Positions 51,337 to 63,665 of a stretch of 64,000 nt of DNA are shown piece by piece. Within the stretch, counting starts at the first letter, position 1, and the number at the start of each line of letters is the position of its first letter. Under the pieces are notes generated by a model, which was not told the DNA's origin, searched no databases, and saw only the letters and a program-made list of their open reading frames with translations. A program made the position numbers and the translations under genes. The stretch covers positions 28,220,108-28,284,107 of the forward strand of contig OZ024744.1 in the NCBI GenBank assembly GCA_964016885.1, given 5' to 3'. The DNA comes from Eledone cirrhosa (taxonomy: Eukaryota > Mollusca > Cephalopoda > Octopoda > Eledonidae).

Positions 51337-51492
51337 GTCGCTGTTATAACTGTTATTGTCACTGTTATTGTTCTTGTCGCTGTTACCACTGTTATTGCCT
51401 TTGTTGTTGTTGTTGTCGCTGTTATAACTGTTATTGTCACTGTTATTGTTCTTGTCGCTGTTACCACTGTTATTGCCTTTGTTGTTGTTGTG
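51337..51492. repeat. Two tandem 78-bp units
   Basis: Two adjacent 78-bp units, starting at 51337 and 51415, each contain TTATTGTTCTTGTCGC, an ACC ACT step and TTATTGCCTTTG. The following monomer returns to the usual GTGGTCGCT step at 51491. The corresponding places at 47.28 and 54.40 kb have only one unit, so this is a local duplication. Confidence 0.8.
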
Positions 51493-54400
51493 GTCGCTGT
51501 TATCACTGTTATTGTCACTGTTGTTGTTGTTGTCGCTGTTATCACTGTTATTGCCACTGTTGTTGTTGTTGTCGCTGTTATCACTGTTATTGCCACTGTT
51601 GTTGTTGTTGTCGCTGTTACCACTGTTATTGCCACTGTTATTGTTGTTGTCGCTGTTATCACTGTTATTGTCACTGTTGTTGTTGTCGCTGTTATCACTG
51701 TTATTGTCACTGTTGTTGTTGTTGTCGTCGCTGTTATCACTGTTATTGTCACTGTTGCTGTTGTTGTCGCTGTTATCACTGTTATTGACATTGTTGTTGT
51801 TGTTATCGCTGTTATCACTGTTATTGTCATTGTTGTTGTTGTTGTTCTCGCTGTTATCACTGTTATTTTCACTGTTGTTATCGCTGTTATAACTGTTATT
51901 GTCACTGTTGCTGTTGTCGGTGTTATAACTGTTATTAGTTACTGTTGTTGTTGTTTTTGTTGTTCCTGCTGTTATAACTATTATTGTCATTGTTGTTGTT
52001 GTTGCTGTCGGTGTTATTACTGTTATTGCCATTGTTGTTGTTGTTGTTGTTTTCTCTGTTATCACTGTTATTGTCACTATTGTTGTTGTCGCTGTTATTG
52101 TCACTGTTGTTGTTGTTGTTGTTGTTGTCGCTGTTTTCATTGTTATTGTCATTGTTGTTGTCGCTGTTATCACTGTTATTGTCACTGTTGTTGTTGTTGT
52201 CCCTGTTATAACTGTTATTGTCACTGTTGTTGTTGTTGTTGTTGTCGTCGCTGTTATCGCTGTTATTGTCACTGTTGTTGTTGTTGTTGTCGCTGTCAAA
52301 ACTGTTCTTTTCACTGTTGTTGTTGTCGCTGTTATAACTGTTATTGTCACTGTTGTTGTGGCTGTTATAACTGTTATTGTCACTATTGTTGTTGTCGCTG
52401 TTATCACTGTTATTGTCATTGTTGTTGTCGCTGTTATAACTGTTATTCTCATTGTTGTTTTTGTTGTCGCTGTTATAACTGTTATTGTCACTGTTGTTGT
52501 TGTTGCTGTCGGTGTTATAACTGTTATTAGTTACTGTTGTTGTTGTTGTCGCTGTTATCACTGTTATTGTCATTGTTGTTGTTGTTGTTGTTGTTGTTGT
52601 CGCTGTTATCACTGTTATTGCTCTGTTGTTGTTGCCGCTGTTATAACAGTTATTACCATTGTTGTTGTTGTTGTTGTTGTCTCTGTTATCACTGTTATTG
52701 TCACTGTTGTTGTTGTCGTTGTTATCACTGTTATTGCCACTGTTGTTGTTGTTGTTGTCGCTGTTACAACTGTTATTTTCACTGTTGTTGTCGCTGTTAT
52801 CACTGTTATTGTCACTGTTGTTGTCGCTGTTATAACTGTTATTGTCACTGTTGTTGTTGTTGTCGCTGTTATAACTGTTAATATCACTGTGGTTGTTGTT
52901 GTTCTCGCTGTTATCACTGTTATTGTCATTGTTGTTGTTGTCGATGTTATCACTGTTATTGTCAGTGTTGTTGTTGTTGTTCTCGCTGTTATCACTGTTA
53001 TTGACTCTGTTGGTGTTGTTGTTGTCGCTGTTATCACTGTTATTGTCACTGTTGTTGTTGTCGCTGTTATCACTGTTATTGTCACTGTTCTTGTTGTCGC
53101 TGTTATCACTGTTATTGTCACTGTTGTTGTCGCTGTTATCACTGTTATTGTCACTGTTGTCATTGTTGTTGTTGCTGTTATCATTGTTATTGTCACTGTT
53201 GTAGTTGTTCTCGCTGTTATAACTGTTATTGTCACTGTTGTTGTTGTTGCTGTCGCTGTTATCACTGACTTTGTCATCGTTGCTGTTGTACTCGCTGTTA
53301 TCACTGTTATTGTTGTTGTTGTTGTGGCTGTTATCACTGTTATTGTCACTGTTGTTGTCGCTGTTATCACTGTTATTTTCATTGTTGTTGTTGTTGTTCT
53401 CTCTGTTATCACTGTTATTGTCAATGTTATTGTCACTGTTGTTGTTGTTCTCGCTGTTATAACTGTTATTGTCATTGTTGTTGTTGTTGTTGTCGCTGTT
53501 ATAACTGTTATTGTCACTGTTGTTGTTGTTGTTCTCGCTGTTATCACTCTTATTGTCAATATTGTTGTTGTTGTCGCCGTTATAACTGTTATTGTCACTG
53601 TTGTTGTTGTCGCTGTTTTAACTGTTATTGTCATTGTTGTTGTAGTCGCAGTTATATATGTTATTGACACTGTTGTTGTTGTTCTCGCTGTTATCACTGT
53701 TATTATCACTGTTGTTGTTGTTGTTGTCGCTGTTATCACTGTTATTGTTCTGTTGTTGGTGTCGCTTTTATAACTGTTATTACCATTGTTGTTGTTGTTG
53801 TTGTTGTCTCTGTTATCACTGTTATTGTCACTGTTGTTGTTGTTGTCGCTGTTATCACTGTTATTGTCACAGGTGTTGTTGTTGTTGCTGTTAGTGTCAC
53901 TCTTTTTGTTTTGTTGTCGTTGTCGTCGTTGTCATCACTGTTATTGTCGCTGTTGTTGTTGTCGTTGTTATCATGCTTGTTGTCACTGCTCTTGTTGTTG
54001 TGGTTGTTGTTGTTATCACTGTTATTGTCACTGTTGTCTTTGTTGTTGTCGTTGTCATGACTGTTATTGTCGATGTTGTTGTTGTTGTTGCTGTCGCTGT
54101 TATTGTCACTGTTGTTGTTTTGTTTTTGTTGTCGTCGTTGTCATCACTGTTATCGTCGCTGTTGTCGTTGTTTTCCTTGTTATCATGGTTATTGTCACTG
54201 TTGTTGTCGCTGTTATCACTGTTATTGTCACTGTTGTTGTGTTGTTGTCGCTGTTATAACTGTTATTGTCTTTGTTGTTGTTGTTCTCGCTGTTATCACT
54301 GTTATTGTCATTGTTGTTGTTGTCGCTGTTATCACTTATATTGTCATTGTTGTTGTTGTTGTCGCTGTTATAACTGTTATTGTCACTGTTATTGTTCTTG

Positions 54401-56199
54401 TCGCTGTTACCACTGTTATTGCCTTTGTTGTTGTTGTGGTCGCTGTTATCACTATTATTGTCACTGTTGTTGTTGTTGTCGCTGTTATCACTGTTATTGC
54501 CACTGTTGTTGTTGTTGTCGCTGTTATCACTGTTATTGCCACTGTTGTTGTTGTTGTCGCTGTTACCACTGTTATTGCCACTGTTGTTGTTGTCGCTGTT
54601 ATCACTGTTATTGTCACTGTTGTTGTTGTCGCTGTTATCACTGTTATTGTCACTGTTGTTGTTGTTGTCGTCGCTGTTATCACTGTTATTGTCACTGTTG
54701 CTGTTGTTGTCGCTGTTATCACTGTTATTGACATTGTTGTTGTTGTTATCGCTGTTATCACTGTTATTGTCATTGTTGTTGTTGTTCTCGCTGTTATCAC
54801 TGTTATTGTCACTGTTGTTGTCGCTGTTAAAACTATTATTGTCACTGTTGCTGTTGTCGTGTTATAACTGTTATTAGTTACTGTTGTTGTTGTTTTTGTT
54901 GTTCTTGCTGTTATAACTATTATTGTCATTGTTGTTGTTGTTGCTGTCGGTGTTATTACTGTTATTGCCATTGTTGTTGTTGTTGTTGTTGTTGTCTCTG
55001 TTATCACTGTTATTGTCACTGTTGTTGTTGTCGCTGTTATTGTCACAGTTGTTGTTGTTGTTGTTGTTGTTGTCGCTGTTATCACTGTTATTGTTCTGTT
55101 GTTGTTGTCGCTGTTATAACTGTTAATGTCACTGTTGTTGTTGTTCTCGCTGTTATCACTGTTATTGTCATTGTTGTTGTTGTTGTTGTTGTTGTTGTCG
55201 CTGTTTTCATTGTTATTGTCATTGTTGTTGTCGCTGTTATCATTGTTATTGTCATTGTTGTTGTTATTGTCGCTGTTATCACTGTTATTGTCACTCTTGT
55301 TGTCGCTGTTATCACTGTTATTGTCACTGTTGTTTTTGTTGTCACTGTTATAAATGTTATTGTCACTGTTGTTTTTGTTGTCGCTGTTATCACTGTTATT
55401 GTCACTGTTGTTGTCGCTGTTATAACTGTTATTGTCACTGTTTATGTTGTCGCTGTTATAACTGTTATTGTCACTGTTGTTGTTGTTGTCCCTGTTATAA
55501 CTGTTATTGTCACTGTTGTTGTTGTTGTCGCTGTCATAACTGTTCTTTTCACTGTTGTTGTTGTTGTCGCTGTTATAACTGTCATTGTCACTGTTGTTGT
55601 GGCTGTTATAACTGTTATTGTCACTATTGTTGTTGTTGTCGCTGTTATCACTGTTATTGTCATTGTTGTTGTCGCTGTTATAACTGTTATTCTCATTGTT
55701 GTTTTTGTTGTCGCTGTTATAACTGTTATTATCACTGTTGTTGTTGCTGTCGGTGTTATAACTGTTATTAGTTACTGTTGTTGTTGTTGTTGTCGCTGTT
55801 ATCACTGTTATTGTCATTGTTGTTGTTGTTGTTGTCGCTGTTATCACTGTTATTGCTCTGTTGTTGTTGCCGCTGTTATAACAGTTATTACCATTGTTGT
55901 TGTTGTTGTCTCTGTTATCACTGTTATTATCACTGTTGTTGTTGTCGTTGTTATCACTGTTATTGCCACTGTTGTTGTTGTTGTCGCTGTTACAACTGTT
56001 ATTTTCACTGTTGTTATCGCTGTTATCACTGTTATTGTCACTGTTGTTGTTGTCGCTGTTATAACTGTTATTGTCACTGTTGTTGTTGTCGCTGTTATAA
56101 CTGTTAATATCACTGTGGTTGTTGTTGTTCTCGCTGTTATCACTGTTATTGTCATTGTTGTTGTTGTCGATGTTATCACTGTTATTGTCAGTGTTGTTG

Positions 56200-57690
56200 T
56201 TGTTGTTCTCGCTGTTATCACTGTTATTGACTCTGTTGATGTTGTTGTTGTCTCTGTTATCACTGTTATTGTCACTGTTGTTGTTGTCGCTGTTATCACT
56301 GTCATTGCCACTGTTGTTGTTGTTGTTGTCGCTGTTATAACTGTTAATATCACTGTGGTTGTTGTTGTTCTCGCTGTTATCACTGTTTTTGTCATTGTTG
56401 TTGTTGTTGTCGCTGTTATCACTGTTATTGTCAGTGTTGTTGTTGTTGTTCTCGTGGTTATCACTGTTATTGTCACTGTTGTTGTTGTTCTCGCTGTTAT
56501 CACTGTTATTGTCTCTGTTGATGTTGTTGTTGTCTCTGTTATCACTGTTATTGTCACTGTTGTTGTTGTCGCTGTTATCACTGTTATTGTCACTGTTCTT
56601 GTTGTCGCTGTTATCACTGTTATTGTCACTGTTGCTTTTGTTGTCGCTGTTATCACTGTTATTGTCACTGTTGTTGTCGCTGTTATCACTGTTATTGTCA
56701 CTGTTGTTAGTGTTGTTGTTGCTGTTATCATTGTTATTGTCACTGTTGTAGTTGTTGTCGCTGTTATAACTGTTATTGTCACTGTTGTTGTTGTTGCTGT
56801 CGCTGTTATCACTGTTATTGTCATCGTTGCTGTTGTACTCGCTGTTATCAGTGTTATTGTTGTTGTTGCTGTGGCTGTTATCACTGTTATTGTCACTGTT
56901 GTTGTCACTGTTATCACTGTTATTTTCATTGTTGTTGTTCTCTCTGTTATCACTGTTATTGTCATTATTGTTGTTCTCACTGTTATCACTGGTATTGACA
57001 CTGTTGTTGTTGTTGTTGTCGCTGTTATAACTGTTATTGTCTCTGTTGATGTTGTTGTTGTCGCTGTTATAACTGTTATTGTCACTGTTGTTGTTGTCGC
57101 TGTTATAACACTTATTGTCACTGTTGTTGTTGTTGTCGTCGTTGTTATCACTGTTATTGTCATTATTGTTGTTGTCGCTGTTATCACTGTTATTGATATT
57201 GTTGTTGTTGTTGTCGCTGTTATAACTGTTATTGTCACCATTGCTTTTGTTGTTGTCGCTCTTATCACTCTTATTGTCATTGTTGTTGTTGTTCTCGCTG
57301 CTATCCCTGTTATTGTCATTGTTGTTGTTGTTGTACTCGCTGTTATCACTGTTATTGTCATTGTTGTTGTTCTTGTTGCTGTTATCACTGTTATTGTCAC
57401 TGTTTTTGTTGTTGTCGCTATTATCATTGTTATCGTCACTGTTGTGTTTGTTGTTGTCGCTGTTATCACTGTTATTTTCATTGTTTTTGTTGTTGTTCTC
57501 GCATTTATCACTGTTATTGTCAGTGTTGTTGTTGTTGTTCTCGCTGTTATCACTGTCGTCGTCACTGTTGTTGTTGTTGTCGCTGTTATAACTGTTATTG
57601 TGACTGTTGTTGTTGTTGTTGTTGTCGCTGTTATAACTGTTATTGTCATTGTTGTTGTTGTCGCTGTTATCACTGTTATTGACACTGTTG
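56200..57690. repeat. 2.95-kb-spaced higher-order unit, first copy (includes block D copy 3)
   Basis: This stretch matches 59147-60640, first at offset 2,947 (56359 to 59306) and later at 2,956 (57232 to 60188). Shared markers include TTATTGACTCTGTTGATG near 56222, two CTGTGG/CTCGTGG steps, GTTGTTAGTGTTG near 56704, and block D. It differs by single GTT triplets and a few bases, for example ATTTTCATTG steps and a TTATCAGTG/TTATCACTG change near 56847. Confidence 0.8.
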
Positions 57691-58080
57691 TTGCTGTTGT
57701 TCTCGCTGTTATCATTGTTATTGTCACTGTTGTTGTTGTTGTTCTCGCTGTTACCACTGTTATTGTCACTGTTGTTGTTGTTGTTGTTGTCGTTGTTATC
57801 ACTGTTATTGTCATTATTGTTATTGTCGGTGTTATCACTGTTATTGTCATTGTTGTTGTTGTTGTTGTTGTCGCTGTTATCACTGTTATTGTCACTGTTG
57901 TTGTTGTTGTCGCTTCTATAACTGTTATTGTCACTATTGCTGTTGTTGTTTTCGCTGTTATCACTCTTATTGTCATTGTTGTTGTTGTCGCTGTTATCAC
58001 TGTTATTGTCACTGTTGTTGTTGTTGTCGCTGTTATCACTGTTATTGCCACTGTTGCTGTTGTTGTCGTTGTTATCACTG

Positions 58081-58300
58081 TTATTGTTGTTGTTGTCGCT
58101 ATTATCACTGTTATTGTCACTGTTGTTGTTATTGTCGCTGTTATCACTGTTATTTTCACAGTTGTTGTCGCTGTTATCACTGATATTGTCATTGTTGTTG
58201 TTGTCGCTGTTATCACTGTTATTGTCATTGTTGTTGTTGTTGCTGTCGGTGTTATAACTGTTATTAATTACTGTTGTTGTTGTTGTTCTCGCTGTTATAA
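58081..58300. repeat. Sub-block repeated 762 bp downstream
   Basis: The order GCTATTATCAC, TTATTGTCGCTG, then TTTCACAGTTGTTGTCG and a phase-shift landmark (here TTATTAATTACTG near 58261) recurs at 58843-59035 (offset 762). The second copy reads TTATTAGTTACTG and has TCATTTTCACAG instead of TTATTTTCACAG. The same order also occurs at 46.14-46.33 kb. Confidence 0.7.
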
Positions 58301-59146
58301 CTATTATTGTCATTGTTGTTGTTGTCGCTGTTATCACTGTTATTGTCACTGTTGTTGTTGTTGTCGCTTCTATAACTGTTATTGTCACTATTACTGTTGT
58401 TGTTTTCGCTGTTATCACTCTTATTGTCATTGTTGTTGTTGTCGCTGTTATAACTGTTATTGTCACTGTTGTTGTTGTTGTCGCTGTTATCACTGTTATT
58501 GCCACTGTTGCTGTTGTTGTCGTTGTTATCACTGTTATTGTCATTGTTGTTGTTGTTGTCGCTGTTATCAGTTATTGTCACTGTTGTTGTCGCTGTTATA
58601 ACTGTTATTGTCACTGTTGTTGTTGTTGTCGGTGTTATAACTGTTATTAGTTACTGTTGTTGTTGTTGTTCTTGCTGTTATAACTATTATTGTCATTGTT
58701 GTTGTTGTTGCTGTCGGAGTTATTACTGTTATTGCCATTGTTGTTGTTGTTGTTGTCTCTGTTATCACTGTTATTGTCACTGTTGTTGTCGCTGATATTG
58801 TCACTGTTGTTGTTGTTGTTGTTGTTGTCGCTGTTATCACTGTTATTGTTGTTGTTGTCGCTATTATCACTGTTATTGTCACTGTTGTTGTTATTGTCGC
58901 TGTTATCACTGTCATTTTCACAGTTGTTGTCGCTGTTATCACTGATATTGTCATTGTTGTTGTTGTCGCTGTTATCACTGTTATTGTCATTGTTGTTGTT
59001 GTTGCTGTCGGTGTTATAACTGTTATTAGTTACTGTTGTTGTTGTTCTCGCTGTTATAACTATTATTGTCATTGTTGTTGTTGTCGCTGTTATAACTGTT
59101 ATTGTCATTGTTGTTGTCGCTGTTATAACTGTTATTGTCACTGTTG

Positions 59147-60640
59147 TTGTTGTTCTCGCTGTTATCACTGTTATTGACTCTGTTGATGTTGTTGTTGTCT
59201 CTGTTATCACTGTTATTGTCACTGTTGTTGTTGTCGCTGTTATCACTGTCATTGCCCCTGTTGTTGTTGTTGTTGTCGCTGTTATAACTGTTAATATCAC
59301 TGTGGTTGTTGTTGTTCTCGCTGTTATCACTGTTTTTGTCATTGTTGTTGTTGTTGTCGCTGTTATCACTGTTATTGTCAGTGTTGTTGTTGTTGTTCTC
59401 GTGGTTATCACTGTTATTGTCACTGTTGTTGTTGTTCTCGCTGTTATCACTGTTATTGTCTCTGTTGATGTTGTTGTTGTCTCTGTTATCACTGTTATTG
59501 TCACTGTTGTTGTTGTCGCTGTTATCACTGTTATTGTCACTGTTCTTGTTGTCGCTGTTATCACTGTTATTGTCACTGTTGCTGTTGTTGTCGCTGTTAT
59601 CACTGTTATTGTCACTGTTGTTGTCGCTGTTATCACTGTTATTGTCACTGTTGTTAGTGTTGTTGTTGCTGTTATCATTGTTATTGTCACTGTTGTAGTT
59701 GTTGTCGCTGTTATAACTGTTATTGTCACTGTTGTTGTTGTTGCTGTCGCTGTTATCACTGTTATTGTCATCGTTGCTGTTGTACTCGCTGTTATCACTG
59801 TTATTGTTGTTGTTGTTGTGGCTGTTATCACTGTTATTGTCACTGTTGTTGTCACTGTTATCACTGTTATTTTCATTGTTGTTGTTGTTGTTCTCTCTGT
59901 TATCACTGTTATTGTCATTATTGTTGTTCTCGCTGTTATCACTGGTATTGACACTGTTGTTGTTGTTGTTGTTGTCGCTGTTATAACTGTTATTGTCTCT
60001 GTTGATGTTGTTGTTGTCGCTGTTATAACTGTTATTGTCACTGTTGTTGTTGTCGCTGTTATAACTCTTATTGTCACTGTTGTTGTTGTTGTCGTCGTTG
60101 TTATCATTGTTATTGTCATTATTGTTGTTGTCGCTGTTATCACTGTTATTGTCATTGTTGTTGTTGTTGTCGCTGTTATAACTGTTATTGTCACCATTGC
60201 TTTTGTTGTTGTCGCTCTTATCACTCTTATTGTCATTGTTGTTGTTGTTCTCGCTGCTATCCCTGTTATTGTCATTGTTGTTGTTGTTGTACTCGCTGTT
60301 ATCACTGTTATTGTCATTGTTGTTGTTGTTGTTGCTGTTATCACTGTTATTGTCACTGTTTTTGTTGTTGTCGCTATTATCACTGTTATCGTCACTGTTG
60401 TGTTTGTTGTTGTCGCTGTTATCACTGTTATTTTCATTGTTTTTGTTGTTGTTCTCGCATTTATCACTGTTATTGTCAGTGTTGTTGTTGTTGTTCTCGC
60501 TGTTATCACTGTCGTCGTCACTGTTGTTGTTGTTGTCGCTGTTATAACTGTTATTGTGACTGTTGTTGTTGTTATTGTCGCTGTTATAACTGTTATTGTC
60601 ATTGTTGTTGTTGTCGCTGTTATCACTGATATTGACACTG
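59147..60640. repeat. 2.95-kb-spaced higher-order unit, second copy (includes block D copy 4)
   Basis: This is the near-identical partner of 56200-57690. Block D is at about 59730-60550, with CGCTGCTATCC near 60252 and CTCGCATTTATC near 60456. After about 60640 the two copies diverge: this one passes directly into a TTATTTTCACTG step and a phase-shift landmark at about 60727. Confidence 0.8.
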
Positions 60641-63192
60641 TTGTTGTTGTTGTTCTCGCTGTTATCACTGTTATTTTCACTGTTGTTGTCGCTGTTATAA
60701 CTGTTATTGTCACTGTTGCTGTTGTCGGTGTTATAACTGTTATTAGTTACTGTTGTTGTTGTTTTTGTTGTTCTTGCTGTTATAAATATTATTGTCATTG
60801 TTGTTGTTGTTGCTGTCGGTGTTATTACTGTTATTCCCATTGTTGTTGTTGTTGTTGTCTCTGTTATCACTGTTATTGTCGCTGTTGTTGTTGTCGCTGT
60901 TATTGTCACTGTTGTTGTTGTTGTTGTTGTCGCTGTTATCACTGTTATTGTCACTGTTGTTGTCGCTGTTACAACTGTCATTGCTGTTATTGTTATTGTC
61001 GCTGTTATCACAGTTATTATCATTGTTGTTGTTATTGTCGCTGTTATCACTGTTATTGTCACTGTTGTTGTTGTTGTCCCTGTTATAACTGTTATTGTCA
61101 CAGTTGTTGTTGTTGTTGTCGTCGCTGTTATCGCTGTTATTGTCACTGTTGTTGTTGTTGTCGCTGTCATAACTGTTCTTTTCTCTGTTGTTGTTGTCGC
61201 TGTTATAACTGTTATTGTCACTGTTGTTGTGGCTGTTATAACTGTTATTGTCACTATTGTTGTTGTTGTCGCTGTTATCACTGTTATTGTCATTGTTGTT
61301 GTCGCTGTTATAACTGTTATTCTCATTGTTGTTTTTGTTGTCGCTGTTATAACTGTTATTGTCACTGTTGTTGTTGTTGCTGTCGGTGTTATAACTGTTA
61401 TTAGTTACTGTTGTTGTTGTTGTTGTCGCTGTTATCACTGTTATTGTCATTGTTGTTGTTGTTGTTGTTGTTGTCGCTGTTATCACTGTTATTGCTCTGT
61501 TGTTGTTGCCGCTGTTATAACAGTTATTACCATTGTTGTTGTTGTTGTTGTTGTCTCTGTTATCACTGTTATTGTCACTGTTGTTGTTGTCGTTGTTATC
61601 ACTGTTATTGCCACTGTTGTTGTTGTTGTTGTCGCTGTTACAACTGTTATTTTCACTGTTGTTGTCGCTGTTATCACTGTTATTGTCACTGTTGTTGTTG
61701 TCGCTGTTATAACTGTTATTGTCACTGTTGTTGTTGTTGTCGCTGTTATAACTGTAAATATCACTGTGGTTGTTGTTGTTCTCGCTGTTATCACTGTTAT
61801 TGTCATTGTTGTTGTTGTCGATGTTATCACTGTTATTGTCAGTGTTGTTGTTGTTGTTCTCGCTGTTATCACTGTTATTGACTCTGTTGATGTTGTTGTT
61901 GTCGCTGTTATCACTGTCATTGCCACTGTTGTTGTTGTTGTTGTCGCTGTTATAACTGTTAATATCACTGTGGTTGTTGTTGTTCTCGCTGTTATCACTG
62001 TTATTGTCATTGTTGTTGTTGTTGTCGCTGTTATCACTGTTATTGTCAGTGTTGTTGTTGTTGTTCTCGTGGTTATCACTGTTATTGTCACTGTTGTTGT
62101 TGTTCTCGCTGTTATCACTGTTATTGTCTCTGTTGTTGTTGTCACTGTTATCACTGTTATTGTCACTGTTCTTGTTGTCGCTGTTATCACTGTTATTGTC
62201 ACTGTTCTTGTTGTCGCTGTTATCACTGTTATTGTCACTGTTGCTGTTGTTGTCGCTGTTATCACTGTTATTGTCACTGTTGTTGTCGCTGTTATCACTG
62301 TTATTGTCACTGTTGTTATTGTTGTTGTTGCTGTTATCATTGTTATTGTCACTGTTGTAGTTGTTCTCGCTGTTATAACTGTTATTGTCACTGTTGTTGT
62401 TGTTGCTGTCGCTGTTATCACTGTTATTGTCATCGTTGCTGTTGTACTCGCTGTTATCATTGTTATTGTTGTTGTTGTTGTGGCTGTTATCACTGTTATT
62501 GTCACTGTTGTTGTCGCTGTTATCACTGTTATTTTCATTGTTGTTGTTGTTGTTCTCTCTGTTATCACTGTTATTGTCACTGTTATTGTCACTGTTGTTG
62601 TTGTTCTCGCTGTTATAACTGTTATTGTCATTGTGTTGTTGTTGTTGTCGCTGTTATAACTGTTATTGTCACTGTTGTTGTTGTTGTTCTCGCTGTTATC
62701 ACTCTTATTGTCACTATTGTTGTTGTTGTCGCCGTTATAACTGTTATTGTCACTGTTGTTGTTGTCGCTGTTTTAACTGTTATTGTCATTGTTGTTGTAG
62801 TCGCAGTTATATATGTTATTGACACTGTTGTTGTTGTTCTCGCTGTTATCACTGTTATTATCACTGTTGTTGTTGTTGTTGTTGTCGCTGTTATCACTGT
62901 TATTGTTCTGTTGTTGGTGTCGCTTTTATAACTGTTATTACCATTGTTGTTGTTGTTGTTGTTGTCTCTGTTATCACTGTTATTGTCACTGTTGTTGTTG
63001 TTGTCGCTGTTATCACTGTTATTGTCACAGGTGTTGTTGTTGTTGCTGTTAGTGTCACTCTTTTTGTTTTGTTGTCGTTGTCGTCGTTGTCATCACTGTT
63101 ATTGTCGCTGTTGTTGTTGTTGTTGTCGTTGTTATCATGCTTGTTGTCACTGCTGTTGTTGTTGTGGTTGTTGTTGTTATCACTGTTATTGT

Positions 63193-63665
63193 CACTGTTG
63201 TTGTGTTGTTGACGCTGTTATAACTGTTATTGTCAAAGTTGTTGTGTTGTCGCTGTTACCACTGTTATTGTCATTGTTGTTGTTGTCGCTGTTATCACTT
63301 ATATTGTCATTGTTGTTGTTGTTGTCGCTGTTATAACTGTTATTGTCACTGTTATTGTTCTTGTCGCTGTTACCACTGTTATTGCCTTTGTTGTTGTTGT
63401 GGTCGCTGTTATCACTATTATTGTCACTGTTGTTGTTGTTGTCGCTGTTATCACTGTTATTGCCACAGTTGTTGTTGTTGTCGCTGTTATCACTGTTATT
63501 GCCACTGTTGTTGTGTTGTTGACGCTGTTATAACTGTTATTGTCAAAGTTGTTGTGTTGTCGCTGTTACCACTGTTATTGTCATTGTTGTTGTTGTCGCT
63601 GTTATCACTTATATTGTCATTGTTGTTGTTGTTGTCGCTGTTATAACTGTTATTGTCACTGTTAT
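63193..63665. repeat. Direct repeat of 163 bp at a 310-bp period
   Basis: Positions 63193-63355 recur at 63503-63665. Both carry TGTTGTGTTGTTGACGC, a GTCAAAGTTGTTGTG step, an ACC ACT step and TTATCACTTATATTG. After 63665 the second copy skips about 55 bases and resumes with the TTATCACTATTATTG monomer found at 63409 in the first. The GACGC step was seen only here in the window, which supports a recent local event. Confidence 0.85.

Noticed and set aside
54336..58544. 1,402-codon ORF on the - strand (Asn/Ser/Asp- then Thr-rich), and other ORFs of 500-1,000 codons on both strands
   Set aside because: They follow from a stop-free triplet-phased monomer. Overlapping ORFs exist in five frames, variants hit all codon positions, single-base shifts switch the repeat peptide mid-ORF, and no ORF has a non-repeat domain, signal peptide or start context.
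61750..61760. TGTAAATA, a perfect Pumilio-type RNA motif on the + strand
   Set aside because: It was the only example I noticed, and it is one substitution from the TTAATATCACTG monomer found in sister blocks. There is no evidence of a transcript.
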